A DNA stretch of 64,000 bases from Liolophura sinensis (taxonomy: Eukaryota > Mollusca > Polyplacophora > Chitonida > Chitonidae): contig NW_027017959.1 of assembly GCF_032854445.1 (NCBI RefSeq), positions 248,001 to 312,000 on the forward strand, read 5' to 3'. The translations under genes were made by a program, and so were the position numbers. The notes below the pieces were generated by a model, which saw only the letters and a list, made by a program, of their open reading frames with translations, ran no database searches and was not told the DNA's origin. Of the stretch, positions 36,009 through 45,987 are shown piece after piece. The stretch's first letter is position 1. Every line of letters starts with the position of its first letter.

Positions 36009-36700
36009 TTTGTTTGGTTTCTTGAAGCTAACAAGCTTTTATCTAATATTCAACGTGGTTTTCGTCAAGGTCGATCTACTTTAGATCACCTTGTTGGATT
36101 TGAAACTTTTATTCGTACTGGTTTATTAATAATGAACATGTGGTGTCGATATTTTCGACCTTGAAAGGGCTTGCGACACCACATGAAATATGGTATTTTC
36201 ATACAATGACAAAATTATACAATAGAATTGTCAAGGTTAATTTTTATGAAAAAAAAACCACAGCTAGTCCAATCTTTAATTTCTGTTGCCCGTTGTCTTC
36301 AGGAACCTCACATGAATACATCTCACAAAGATAACTCTTTAAAATTATTCACTTTATAGCTCCTATTGTATTGAGGAAGAGCGGGCTCCTTGATCCTCAT
36401 AAATAATCATATTATTCACAGCCCTGTTGCTCTCCATACAGAGCTTCAGGCTGTGGCCGTTCGTGTTTCATTTTCTGAAACAGTCACATTATGTTCGGTG
36501 TTATAACCTCAAAACACATATTTGTCAGCTTTTCGGTTGCATTATTTAAAAGTACAATTACCTAAACCGTTTGCAATAGTTGTAGATCTTAATTCCCATA
36601 ACCCCCTTCGGAGCAGTAATAACATCAATAATAAGAGCAAAATATTGGAAGACTTCTTTATCTAAGGAAGAACTGTGTTATTTCAATGCTGGTTCTAATA

Positions 36701-38225
36701 TACTATCCAAAAAAAGAAAGGCATAGGTGTTTTGTTTTATTTTAAAATGAAATAAATACATTTTGTCTTCATTTCATGAGCAAAATGTGTTTTAATATTG
36801 TTAATAGTCACAGTTAGCACACATTTTATTCCTGAAAACATTTCTTGGTTGAAAATGTTGAGTTTGGAGGCCGTTTTTGGAGGAAGTAAAAAATACAGCA
36901 CCACACTGCATCACGTGCAGTCTTACACGCCGTACTTACGCATGGAAAGCATGCAGTGTGTGACTATAAAACCGCAACTTTGGGCCGGAAATCGGCGTCT
37001 TTCAAGTGGTGTTTTCAAGCTGATTCAACATGCCACGTCTTGACACTGTCACAAGAAATATTGCAATTGGAAGACTTCAAGCTGGAGAGTCCCAATCGTC
37101 CATTTCTAGGCGTCTACACGTCAGCCAGAGCACGATTTCACGGCTTGCTGCCCGCTACAACAATACTGGGACAGCAAATGACCGTCGGCGTTCAGGTCGA
37201 CCACGTGTCACTACAGCAGCCCAAGATCGCTACATAAGGGTCCTCCATTTGCGTGACCGTTGTGCTACAGCTGAAAGCACAGCAGCCAGCATACCGGGAC
37301 TGAGGAGGATATCAGGTCAGACAGTGCGGAACAGGCTGAGGGAACATGGACTGAGAGCCAGGAGGCCCTATGTTGGTATTGTGCTGCGTCCTCACCATCG
37401 CGCCAATCGCCTCCGATGGTGTAACAACGTGACTGCATGGAATCTACGCAACTGGCGACGTATTTGGTTCAGTGATGAGTCCAGATTCCTATTGCAGAGA
37501 CGTGATGGTAGAAACCGGGTTTACAGACGTGCTCACGAACGTTATGCCCCTAACTGCGTACGCCAAGTGGACAGATTTGGTGGAGGGAGTGTGATGATGT
37601 GGGCAGCGATATCGTATACTGGTCTTGTCCACGTTCAGGGAAATCTTACGGCCGTACGCTACCGAAGACACCATCCTGCAGCCACACCTCTTACCTGTCA
37701 TTGACGTCCAGCGGGAGTTGTTCCAGCAGGACAACGCCAGACCGCACACGGCACGTGTCACAAGGGACTTCCTCGCCGAAAACAATGTAAATGTGCTACC
37801 CTGGCCGTCCCGTTCCCCGAATCTTAACCCAATTGAGCATCTGTGGGATGAACTTGATCGACGTCTACGCCAACGTCAACCTCAACCCCAAACGCTTCAA
37901 GAGCAAGTTGCATGTTTGCAGGAGGAGTGGCAGAACATTCCCCAGGCCTCTATCCAGCGTCTCATCCAGTCCATGACAAGGCGTGTCAGAACTGTTATTC
38001 GTGCCCGTGGTGGTCACAACAGATACTGACATTCCACTCAAGTGGGAGACTCATTGTGAGTGTCTTACCTCATGTTGATGGCCTTGTTGTCTAGATATGG
38101 ACCCTTCCTTAATCTGTGTAACAAAATATTTGCGGAATAGCAATTCTTATTTAGTTATGCATAATTGAAAAGACTGCATCACCTCCGCAAAAAACCGGGT
38201 TATGCGTTTCTTTTTTTGGATAGTA
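36701..38225 (+). mobile_element. Tc1/mariner element 4, complete and best preserved
   Basis: Termini tactatccaaaaaaagaaa inverted at both ends, TA at 36,699-36,700 and 38,226-38,227, 1,525 bp. The LINE sequence is continuous across the site. It holds one transposase gene with a single apparent frameshift. Confidence 0.92.
37030..38029 (+). pseudogene. Tc1-like DD34E transposase with one frameshift
   Basis: About 333 residues, normal for Tc1. Two helix-turn-helix segments (about residues 10-45 and 60-115) are joined by the GRPR-type hook SGRPRV (residues 55-60). The first catalytic Asp is residue 149 in WFSDES. The second lies in FQQDNARPHTA and the Glu in NPIEHLWDEL, 34 residues apart, giving the DD34E triad. 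The C-terminus RARGGHNRY is typical. The only lesion seen is a +1 shift near 37,650-37,665. The youngest Tc1/mariner here. Confidence 0.88.
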
Positions 38226-38454
38226 TACCTATTTTCATTCGGATATTGGCGCTTATTCTGCTATCGATCTCACTATCACAGATCCATCACTTCTCCCTGA
38301 TTTTTCTTGGAAAGTGCATGACGATCTTTGTGGTAGTGACCATTTTCCTATTATCCTAGACACATCAGTTTTTATTCTTTACGAGTAGCTAGGTGGAAAT
38401 TCGATAAAGCAGATTGGATCGCATTTGAGATGTTCTGCGAGCCTGAACCTGATG

Positions 38455-38649
38455 AATTGCTTCCTGACAATGACGTCATCGTCAACCAATGCCTTAGGTC
38501 ACCGGGTTAGTAGGCAGACCGTGTCCAGGAGACTCATGGTTCACGGAATTAGGGCCTATCGACCATTCAGAGGGCAGTTGTTGACAGCCAGAGGTTGAGA
38601 TGGACTGTAATTGTACGCCATTGGCAGCGACTTGATTGGGAACGTGTTG
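38455..38649 (+). pseudogene. Tc1/mariner element 5, left part, interrupted by the Maverick
   Basis: Encodes a middle piece of a Tc1 transposase (RQTVSRRLMVHGIRAYRPF, related to the transposase at 18,287-18,739), ending in DWERV just before the first catalytic Asp. The N-terminal helix-turn-helix region and left terminus are missing. The gene resumes at 50,570. Confidence 0.8.
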
Positions 38650-38726
38650 AGTAGTATACAGAATGGGAGTTCTGGACCACCCTCCCCTTGGGCCCTCCCC
38701 TTGGCAAATAGAGGCTCCCAGCCCCC
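38650..38726 (+). repeat. Maverick left terminal inverted repeat
   Basis: Begins agtagtatacagaat and has a pyrimidine-rich inner half (ccaccctccccttgggccct). It matches the right terminus in reverse complement with two substitutions. Ends of this kind are joined to target DNA by the element's integrase. Confidence 0.95.
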
Positions 38727-38814
38727 TCTCGTGTCGTAGTTAGACACATCGGTCTTTCGGTCTATCCCTGCCGAAACACGTACTAGAACGACCAACCAGA
38801 ACGACAAAACAGAC

Positions 38815-39739
38815 ATGGCGTCTAATAATGTCATCTTCGACTGCGCTGAGCTCATCGCCGCTTGCGAGGCCGCCAAGGCCTCCGGCAAGCCGCTTTCAAC
38901 GGTCTTCTCGATTGAACCCTCCGCCCGCTCGCCTGCCCGGGCCCCAACGGTACGAAGTACATGGGGCTCCACGCCGCCACCCCTGGCAAGAAGGGGCGGC
39001 TGATGGTGCGAGTTCTCAAGGAGAAACACGTCGGCCATATCCCCCCCCCCCCCTCGACGACGTGGAAGTCTCCCGCATCAACGCGGAGCGCGGCGGCAAG
39101 TACTGGGCTTGAAGAAGCGCGAACGCCACCCCACCCTCAATGTGCAGCTATACAAGGTCCGTGTCAATACAGACGACCAAGGCGGCTTTAAAGGAGCCCT
39201 GCCCGGCGGCGACCAGAAGTCCGAGTACTTCCGCGTCTGCCAGTTCGTCGATGAATTCTTCTACGCGACGATGAAGGAACGCCTAACCGACGGGACCATC
39301 ATCCTCCGGGATGCCCGCCGCAAGGACTACCCGCCCGGCGTGGTCGTCGTGTCCAACACCACAATCGTCCCGCTTTTCCAGACCCACGTGTCGATGGAGG
39401 CAAAGACGGATGGTACTGAGCTGGTGAATCCGATCTGCCGCACGAACATAAAGTTCGACAAAGACACGGGCCTCACCAAAAAGGCCACATTCTTCCGACT
39501 ACACGAAGGCCCACCAGGACGCCAAGACGGGCAAGCTCACCTATGAGCCTTTAACCTTTGATGGTCACCTGGTGACGGCGCACAACGTCCACCTAATCCG
39601 TCCCCACTCGCTCTTGAGCGGCATCGTCAATATGAACGCTGTCTGCGCCTCGAAAATGGGTCTCTCCATCCCTTAAGAGATGGAAGTTGTGGTCGTGGAG
39701 CCGCCCGCCAGCCGCCGTGTCACCAAGGGGGGTCGCTAG
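38815..39739 (+). pseudogene. Maverick gene M1, about 300 residues, unknown function
   Basis: Starts with ATG at 38,815 just inside the left repeat. Reading is broken by shifts near 38,940, at the C-run 39,041-39,052, near 39,110 and near 39,500, and by TAA at 39,674-39,676. The longest intact stretch (39,109-39,546) is a soluble, charged alpha/beta-like sequence with no transmembrane segment. I recognise it only as a gene conserved at this position in related elements from memory; no function is assigned. It is convergent with M2. Confidence 0.65.
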
Positions 39740-40604
39740 CGCAAAAATCCGGAGCCCGCCGTTAGGGTGGTGATTAATTGGTAGCAGGTTGAGCTATAAA
39801 CCAGGTCTTTTGCTTTTTTGGACCATGGGTTCGAGCCCCACACTGGGTAGATTTTTTTTACCCCCGGGGCTCTCGAGACATACGAAGGGTTTGCTCGGAT
39901 TCCAAACAAGTTCCCCCCTGGGCAGCTCCCCAGGACATCATTCGGAAAAGGATTTTTCAGTTCTCGCCGAGCTAGTTTTCGGCCGTGATCTATAAGCCGT
40001 TTTTTCGTGCTTTCATCGATCTCTAAGGCGGTGAATGCCTTATGAGACTTGGCGCGTATCTCATGCTTCAGATCAGAGTAGTTCTTGAGCTCTTGAATGA
40101 TTTGCTTGAACTCTACGTCTGAAATAACACCATCAGATAATGCCGTAGATACCTGCGCACGGATGCTGTTAAGTTTGGCCTCGGCCAACAGCCGTATATC
40201 GTTATGTTTGCGTGAAGTCGACGGCTAACGAATTTTCCGGCAACATTTGAGACACCGCAAGCTAGGGCCGCAGCTTCCATGGCCAAGACAGCAGAGGTTG
40301 CAATTGTCGTTGTGAGTAGCCCCACGCCTGCAACCCCTAGTCCTAAACCGGCCGTGAGCATGGCTGAATTAAGGGCCTCGGTGGCTAAGACACCGCGCCG
40401 GTACTTTTTGTACAAGGTTCGACGGATATCTCGCTCAGATTCAAGCTGATTCTGTATTTCGCTGATATACTGCAGACGATCGGCGTGCGCCACGCTCTCC
40501 GGCGGCGCGGTCGGGGCCAAGGGGTGGTCATCCATGATCGTCGGCGCCGCGCCCTTCGGCGGAAAGGGGTCTTCATCCATGATTGTCGGGTACAGTCGTC
40601 CCAT
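39736..40604 (-). pseudogene. Maverick gene M2, membrane hairpin protein with helical tail
   Basis: The likely start is ATG 40,604 (MGRLYPTIMDEDPF). The N-terminal 40 residues are Pro/Asp-rich. A coiled-coil segment follows (about residues 48-75), then a Gly/Ala/Leu-rich double membrane segment (about residues 85-125), then a charged helical region that continues in another frame after a shift near 40,210. The true C-terminus is uncertain because the reading runs into the tRNA-like segment. This may be a virion membrane or minor structural protein; that is inference from position and composition. Confidence 0.65.
39760..39857 (+). other. possible tRNA-like Pol III cassette inside the Maverick
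   Basis: A consensus B box (gggttcgagcccca at about 39,828) is preceded by an A-box-like tggtgattaattggtagcag and followed by a T8 run (39,852-39,859) of the kind that ends Pol III transcription. Two hairpins can be drawn between the boxes. The acceptor stem does not pair well, so it is not a normal tRNA. Confidence 0.35.
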
Positions 40605-40614
40605 ATTGTCCGCC

Positions 40615-41241
40615 CTACGAATCAATAACGTCGGCCAACTCTAAATTGTCATCGGCATTACTAACACGAAGGCGGCGAAGTCTAATACCGGACTCTAAAT
40701 AGATTTCATTTTGATTGAAAATGCCCCCTGGGAAGACTCGTATATCCTCGAGAGAGCTCTGGATGACTGGGTTGCCCTGGGCTGGTAATTTGATCATAAG
40801 TTTGAGCTCCTTTCCATCGTGCTTTGCAGGCCACTTTAGTTTCAACTCGGTAATTATGGAGGAACGGCGCTGAGAGGCCGTGCGAAGTTTGATGTTTAAG
40901 ATAAGTATAGATCCAGGGTTTATTCGTAGTGTCACCTCAAACTCGGTTTCCGCGTCAAGACGCACGGTCTCTACACCCGGCAGCGCAGTTAGTGTGAAGT
41001 AACCTCCTCCTCCCAAAGCCACAAGACAGGCTTTGTCCAGCATACAGACATTGTAGTAGCCCGTCGGCACTTCAACACGTTTGCCATCAAGCAAGAAGCC
41101 CGCTCCGGAGGGGATATTCACCCAGTTCGGGTAGAATGTTATCTCGCGAAGGGCGGTTTTAAGGCGGCCGTCGAGGTTGTTAAGGGCATGAGGCAGCGTC
41201 TACTTTGTCCCATTTAGAATGTCAGTCAATGTGGTGAACAT
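40615..41241 (-). pseudogene. Maverick gene M3, about 208 residues, one internal TAG
   Basis: ATG at 41,241 and stop at 40,615. A single in-frame TAG at codon 14 (41,200-41,202) is the only lesion. The rest (41,199-40,618) is open and rich in alternating hydrophobic/polar strands (for example FEVTLRINPGSILILNIKL), suggesting a beta-sandwich. A penton or minor capsid role is plausible from its place in the capsid gene block, but no motif proves it. It is divergent from M4 (17-bp gap) and lies 10 bp upstream of the M2 start. Confidence 0.7.
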
Positions 41242-41258
41242 CTTACGGAATAGCAACG
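41242..41258. promoter_or_regulatory. 17-bp gap between divergent M3 and M4
   Basis: Two start codons face away from each other across 17 bp, so the promoters must overlap each other or the coding starts. The corresponding gap between M5 and the capsid gene is 41 bp (43,579-43,619). No TATA box was identified in either. Confidence 0.3.
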
Positions 41259-42351
41259 ATGAACAGTGAGGTTTATAGATTCAATAAACAGGCTACTTAC
41301 AAGGCCGGGGCATTTCATAGTATCCAAACCCACGCAGAGCAGCTCACGCGATTTGACATCTACATCAATGAAAAGAAGGCCTTTCCGGTCCAGTTCACAG
41401 ATGTGTTGGTCAAGTACCGGCTGCCAAAGATAATCAGCAATTCCATTGTTCAGGCCTGGAACACCAATCCTATGCAATTCTGGCAGAACCAAGTGAACTT
41501 CGCGGTCTGGTGCGCAACCACGGGCTGTGGTGTCTCCGCAAAAGACCATCTTCTCGCCCCCGACCAACGAATAAGGGCCCTATTACATATTGTGAGTGGC
41601 ATATTACTTTATCACGGGAATGGACTACAGCCCCATTGGCGATGGGACCTTCGAGACGAGCAGGATGTCGCTCCCTAGAAAGCCTACAGCGCCCCACGTC
41701 GACTACATCGAGCAGGACGCCGAGGAGGCTTGGGCGTCATTCATTGTCGGCACATCCCAAGGATTCACGCTGCCGGGCGTAAAGCGCCTAAACGATTCCA
41801 TCCGGACATACGTGTGGGCTATTTTAGGCGCCAAAGCGCAAACAAGGGCGCGTTTTCTAGGCACGGGCACAGCCTTCGACGCGCAAAAACAGTTTGCCGC
41901 GAACGTTGAAGACGGTATTTCCTCTCCGATCGACCTTCCGTCTCCTATCAAACGCTACCAGGACGTGCTACAGTATACCGGGAGGGCTGTAGACTTTGTG
42001 TATGGCATAGGCCTATGTATGGCCCCCAGCGAATTGCTTCTGCAGATTGGCCATGTGGCAAACTACAACAACAAAATCGTCGTGGCCACAGAGGACCAGA
42101 AGCTAGGCGCCAATGAGGTTGTGAACGCTAAAGTGCCGCCCACTTTCCACAAGCGCGCACCTTCCCACGGGATCGTAAAGCCACAAGAAAGCGTCCCACC
42201 ACCCACCGCGCGTGTTCAGCATGTTGCTGCGCTCCGCAAAGCGGCTAAAGAACCCCTATTTCCAGACCAAAAGAATCACGATGCGGAGAAGATAGCTATC
42301 GTCGTCGCTGGGGTTGGTATCGGCTTACTGCTGTTATGGACTATGCGTTAA
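41259..42351 (+). pseudogene. Maverick gene M4, large structural-type protein with C-terminal membrane anchor
   Basis: ATG 41,259. The first frame (to 41,678) holds FAVWCATTGCGVSAKDHL. The frame from 41,596 continues as VDYIEQDAEEAWASF, RLNDSIRTYVWAILGAK and TGTAFDAQKQFAANVED, and ends in a hydrophobic anchor, IVVAGVGIGLLLLWTMR. A shift, and probably a deletion, lies between 41,500 and 41,620. Its stop overlaps that of M5 by 18 bp. I recognise the family from memory in cnidarian elements but know no biochemical function. A virion or membrane-associated protein is the best guess. Confidence 0.7.
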
Positions 42352-43578
42352 ATACTTACGAACAACCAGGAGCAATAGGCCGCCTACTGCGACGACTAGA
42401 GCCCAGACATTATCGGCCAGCCACCCAGCCGTTTTCCCGAGAAGGTTCAGTAGCCAGGACACAATACTGCCAATAATACCCGGAATCGCAGCGGCAGCCT
42501 TCCCAGCCAGCTTGCCAAGGGCGAGCGCCAGGGACTGGAGATGCTTTTTAACCCATTCTTTAAGACCACGCCCGTCAGATGGAGGTGGCGTTGGCTGGAT
42601 GCCCCCGCTGGACCCGCCCGTCAGCGCCAACTTTATCGCTAATCCCAGCGTCGAGATCGCCATCCCATTTGCCGTGAGAATGGAGACCACGGTTATTCCC
42701 TGCTCCCGAAAGAGGGTGCAGACGCGCTCGGCCAGAGTGGTATCCTTGTGTAGGATGCGATCGATCATCTGCTTGATGCGGCGTATTTGCGTGCGCAGGG
42801 CTTCGGCCGTTAAAGAGGCTGCTTCGAGCCGGGCCACCCTCTCGTCCTCGAGATTCCTTATCCGGTCTGCGATCGGACGCCGGGAGAATTCATCAGGGGA
42901 ATCCTCTAACTTGTGTTTTTGTTTTGCTATGTCTTTATCGAGACTTGACAGCTTGGCGTGGTTATTCACGTGTTCGCCTTCCGAGGTCTGCAGTGCCTTG
43001 TCAAGCCCCAGAAGTTCTCACATGGGAAGAAGAGGGTCGTTTATCGTTTCAAGAGCCCGGCCGACCTCACTATCTGTCAAGCTTGTTTCCAGTGTGTGGA
43101 CAGCATCAGCGGCCTTTTTCGCTGATTGGCTAATTTCCTTCAGCTCCATGGTATCTGCCTCGGCGGCCGCGGCAACGAGTTCTGATCTTGCTGTCTCCGG
43201 GGCTGCGACTGCTGCCGGAAACGATGATGGCTGTCCCCCTCCATTGTGAGCGATTGTTGAGCGGGCAAGCGGTGCACCTGTTTTTTTGTTGATGATGTCC
43301 AGACTGGGGTGGGTCACGAGTCGCAGACGCCCTTGGACAACCTCAAAATTCATGTAATAGCGAGTGGGTTTGGCAAGGCTGCAATACTTGTTCGCCAAGG
43401 CATTGTAAAAGTCATCCACGGCGGACTGCGTCAGCTCTCGTTGAAGAGTTCTGGTGGTCGCACCCAGGCTTTGTTGCTCGGGAACATCATCACCTGCAGG
43501 GAGAGGGGTCTGTTCGTCGTCGTTGTTGTCCTCTCTGGTGTCGTCGAATGCCACGTTATCAAAGTCACAGTCAGCCAT
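42334..43578 (-). pseudogene. Maverick gene M5, acidic N-terminus, coiled coil, glycine-rich hydrophobic tail
   Basis: Two open stretches (43,578-43,021 and 43,017-42,337) lie in the same frame, separated only by TGA at 43,018-43,020, so they look like one 414-residue gene with a nonsense change. The N-terminus is acidic (residues 1-30). A helical, coiled-coil part spans about residues 190-270. The C-terminal 100 residues are Gly/Ala-rich amphipathic and hydrophobic (AAAAIPGIIGSIVSWLLNLL), like membrane-active minor virion proteins. Function inferred only from composition. Confidence 0.7.
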
Positions 43579-43619
43579 AATCCTCGTATTGAACTTTCAA
43601 GGTATGCCTTGAATACACA

Positions 43620-44901
43620 ATGGATACATACGGACGCAGGCTAAACCCCTTCAGAACACTCCGTAAGCCTCTCGGGGTACAAGGTGTACGGCAGTCCGTG
43701 GTCGTAACCAATAACCCGAGTACGATCGACCAGAATCAACTACTCGTCCCCTACCTCGGCACAAATGACGTCATTGTTCCTGGTACCGTGCGCTTGGCCT
43801 TCTCGATCACGATCAATTCATCCGACCCGAACGCCACAGTGGTCGGGAATCTCGGACGCGCAGTAGTCAAGAAAACCACGATCAAAATCAGCGGAATGAG
43901 GTAATGTCCATCGACGACTGTGATGTGTTTCATTGATAGGGCGACATATGGCTGACCAAAAACGAACGGCACAATGCGGCCTACCAAGGCATCGGCGGCG
44001 AAAACATGCTTAAACTTCGAGTCGGAGCGGAGGACGCAAGTGACGACGATGCTGGAGAAATTGCCATCGCTCACGCCTCACGCCTGGCAAGCGGTTCCAC
44101 ATCCCACTAGACTTTAAGCTTCTAGATAGCCACATGCCGTTCTATCAGAGTGACTTGGCCGACCGACTGGAGTACGAACTGACGTTCAACGATCACGGCC
44201 GAGTCATAAAGAAAACAGGCGATGCCGACGCGACTTACACCATCGACAACATCAGCCTGGAGTTCGATATGGTCACCGAAGAGGAGCTCGCTAGACAGAT
44301 GCGCAACCAGTTTGCCGGGGGCGTCTCCATACTGTATGATCGCGTCCTCCGCCTCCGAAAGTTTGTGAAGGACAAGTCTGATACTCTCTAGAACATAAAC
44401 CTGAACACGCCCGCGAGATCAATGAAGGGCATCTTCATGCTGTTCGAGACTAAAGGAACCCCGTGGAGGAGGAGGTCAGAATCCTTCTACAACCCGAAGA
44501 TCACCAAAGTAGAGGTCACAATAGAAGGTGTCCCCAATCAGCTGTACAGCCAGGGCATGCGGGCGTACCAGCAATGGGACGAGGTCAAGAAGTTCTTCGC
44601 CAGCTCACCCCTTAAGAAGCGGGACCCCGAGGTGGCGAGGGTCGTAAAAGACTTGGGCCTTGCAAACGTCTCCCTGGAAGAGTTCTTGACGTCCAAGCAC
44701 GCCTTCTGGCTTGACCTGAGGAGAAGCGACAATGACGAGCTCCATGGCAGTGGGAGGCGCGTGATAAACGCCAGCGAGGAGATTACCATACAGGTTACAA
44801 AAGGGAGAGAAGAGCCCGACGTGTTGAGCGTATATCTGTATGTGATCATGGACGCAAACCTTCACATCCAGGATAGAGGATTCGTCAGCGCGCTTTATTG
44901 A
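43620..44901 (+). pseudogene. Maverick gene M6, candidate major capsid protein
   Basis: About 427 codons from ATG 43,620 to TGA 44,899. It is in the usual place, immediately upstream of the packaging ATPase. It lacks membrane segments and is rich in beta-type stretches, consistent with a jelly-roll capsid fold, but the fold itself is inferred. Lesions are a shift near 43,897, two adjacent stops near 43,934, a shift near 44,080 and TAG at 44,389-44,391. The last 160 codons (44,422-44,901) are fully open. Confidence 0.72.
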
Positions 44902-45470
44902 TGACGCTCACTGCGCGATTATCAGCAGGCAGACGGGATGCGGTAAAACAGTCTTCATGCTGGACCTGCTTGAGTATCCTTTCCGCGGTTTCTTTCATCA
45001 CATTGTGATCCTGTGCCCCAGTCTTGAGTGTAACAAGGCGTACCAGCGACGATGGATACTGTCTGACCCAGAGGTCTATTGTTTGAACCCCGGCGAGCGG
45101 CTCAACGACTTTCTGAGAGCTTTCTACAGTTTTTCAAGAGGGAACCCACCTTATACATCATCCATGCTTATAGCGCGTTGAAGGCGATGACGAAGAAACG
45201 AGAAATGCTGTCATTCATGGCTTTCTCGGGCCGTCATGCAGACCAAAGCGTCTGGGTCCCCATCCAGAAATACAACGCCGTCCTCACAGACTTTTGCGAG
45301 CAGACAAAGTGGGTGGCTTTCGTCAACTGCAAAGATCGGCACTCGTTCGAAAAATGCCTGGAGAAGAACGAGAGTGAAAAGGCAGACAGTTCGACAGTTG
45401 CTTAAGGACAATCCCTAAGCTCCTGCTAAAGACTGATCCGCCCAGCACATATCAGGTTTTATATTAGACG
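44868..45470 (+). pseudogene. Maverick gene M7, FtsK/HerA-type genome-packaging ATPase, decayed
   Basis: Overlaps the end of M6. The P-loop is intact (SRQTGCGKT at about 44,921-44,947) and the following strand reads HIVILCPS. The Walker B region (LYIIHAY, about 45,150) lacks the acidic pair normally found there. Later blocks FSGRHADQSVW and the Gln-bearing sensor region remain in a second frame. Shifts lie near 45,125 and 45,390. This ATPase would pump DNA into preformed capsids. The start codon is undetermined because of the overlap. Confidence 0.78.
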
Positions 45471-45494
45471 TAGGCGACGTTTTTCCAATGAAGC

Positions 45495-45902
45495 ATGGAT
45501 ACCGACGAGCTTATAGACGAGATTCTGGGCGCAGATAAGGAGCCCGACCTTAGCCAACAGCCCGGCGTCAGCCAACAAGATGATGCACGGCAGCTCAGAG
45601 ATAGGCTGGCGGCACTTGCGGCGGGTGGGCAGGCCAAGCGATATCTGGGAAAAGACGTAACGGTCGCTGAAATCGACGCCATGAGCGACGAAGATGTTGA
45701 AAGGCTGTACTCCCGGTACGAGGCTAAGCTCGGTGAGCGCATGGTTAACGGTCTTGGAGGTATGTTCTTGAGATCATATGTAAGGGCGGCCAGCTGGCTC
45801 CTACCAACCCCACCCGAGAATCGACCAATCCTCATGGCACAGCTCGGCACCGACCCATTTGTTGAACAGGCGATTAGCAGTGTTAGCTGCTGGTTGTACT
45901 AG
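45495..45902 (+). CDS. Maverick gene M8, 135 residues, unknown
   Basis: Open from ATG 45,495 to TAG 45,900. The N-terminus is acidic (MDTDELIDEILG); the middle is helical and charged (AEIDAMSDEDVERLYSRYEAKL). The C-terminal half is more hydrophobic, and its tail, with two Cys, may be altered by a shift. It sits in the plus-strand late cassette after the ATPase. No function is assigned; a small virion or scaffolding component is possible. Confidence 0.55.
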   Translation: MDTDELIDEILGADKEPDLSQQPGVSQQDDARQLRDRLAALAAGGQAKRYLGKDVTVAEIDAMSDEDVERLYSRYEAKLGERMVNGLGGMFLRSYVRAASWLLPTPPENRPILMAQLGTDPFVEQAISSVSCWLY

Positions 45903-45987
45903 TGCTATGGTAAGTTCTTAGCTCCGTTAACCATGGCGTTGACCACTGCTGAGCACTGCTCATTTGAACATCACTGCTGTCCTAGAA

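Larger units (their letters stand above)
30500..36165 (+). mobile_element. LINE copy 8, leader to mid-RT, with three insertions
   Basis: Leader (30,500-30,880), ORF1 (30,880-33,552), endonuclease (33,710-34,985) and RT (35,000-36,165). It is interrupted by Tc1/mariner 3 (31,209-32,692), a TTAA-flanked MITE (33,758-34,305) and dispersed repeat D (about 35,738-36,010). Frames are broken throughout. Confidence 0.85.
33710..36165 (+). pseudogene. LINE ORF2, endonuclease and RT start, copy 8
   Basis: Opens at 33,710 with DKIVQWNCRGL, then is split by the MITE. Afterwards LCLQKTQLKTSD, MMMGDFNAHSP (34,626-34,660) and ITDPSLLSDFSWKVH (34,800-34,845) follow the endonuclease order. The RT start is at 35,397-35,740 (GPDNIHYKLLNHLP; ALTSCVCKTMEQRI). 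Repeat D sits inside the RT, which resumes at 36,015 (LSNIQRGFRQGRSTLDHL). Dead copy. Confidence 0.75.
36166..38454 (+). mobile_element. LINE copy 9 (endonuclease region), with Tc1/mariner 4
   Basis: Endonuclease start (MTKLYNRIVKV at 36,206), later blocks at 36,540-36,698, then a Tc1/mariner, then the continuation at 38,228-38,454 (ATDPSLLPDFSWKVHDDL-like). It ends where a truncated Tc1 begins. Only broken frames. Confidence 0.75.

Noticed and set aside
38556-39038. 160-residue minus-strand open frame across the Maverick left end
   Set aside because: It crosses the inverted repeat and the Tc1 junction, so it cannot be a conserved gene; antisense of M1.
42314-43249. 311-residue plus-strand open frame
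   Set aside because: It is the antisense of gene M5, rich in Ser, Arg and Cys, with no domain; the minus-strand reading has coherent composition and neighbours.
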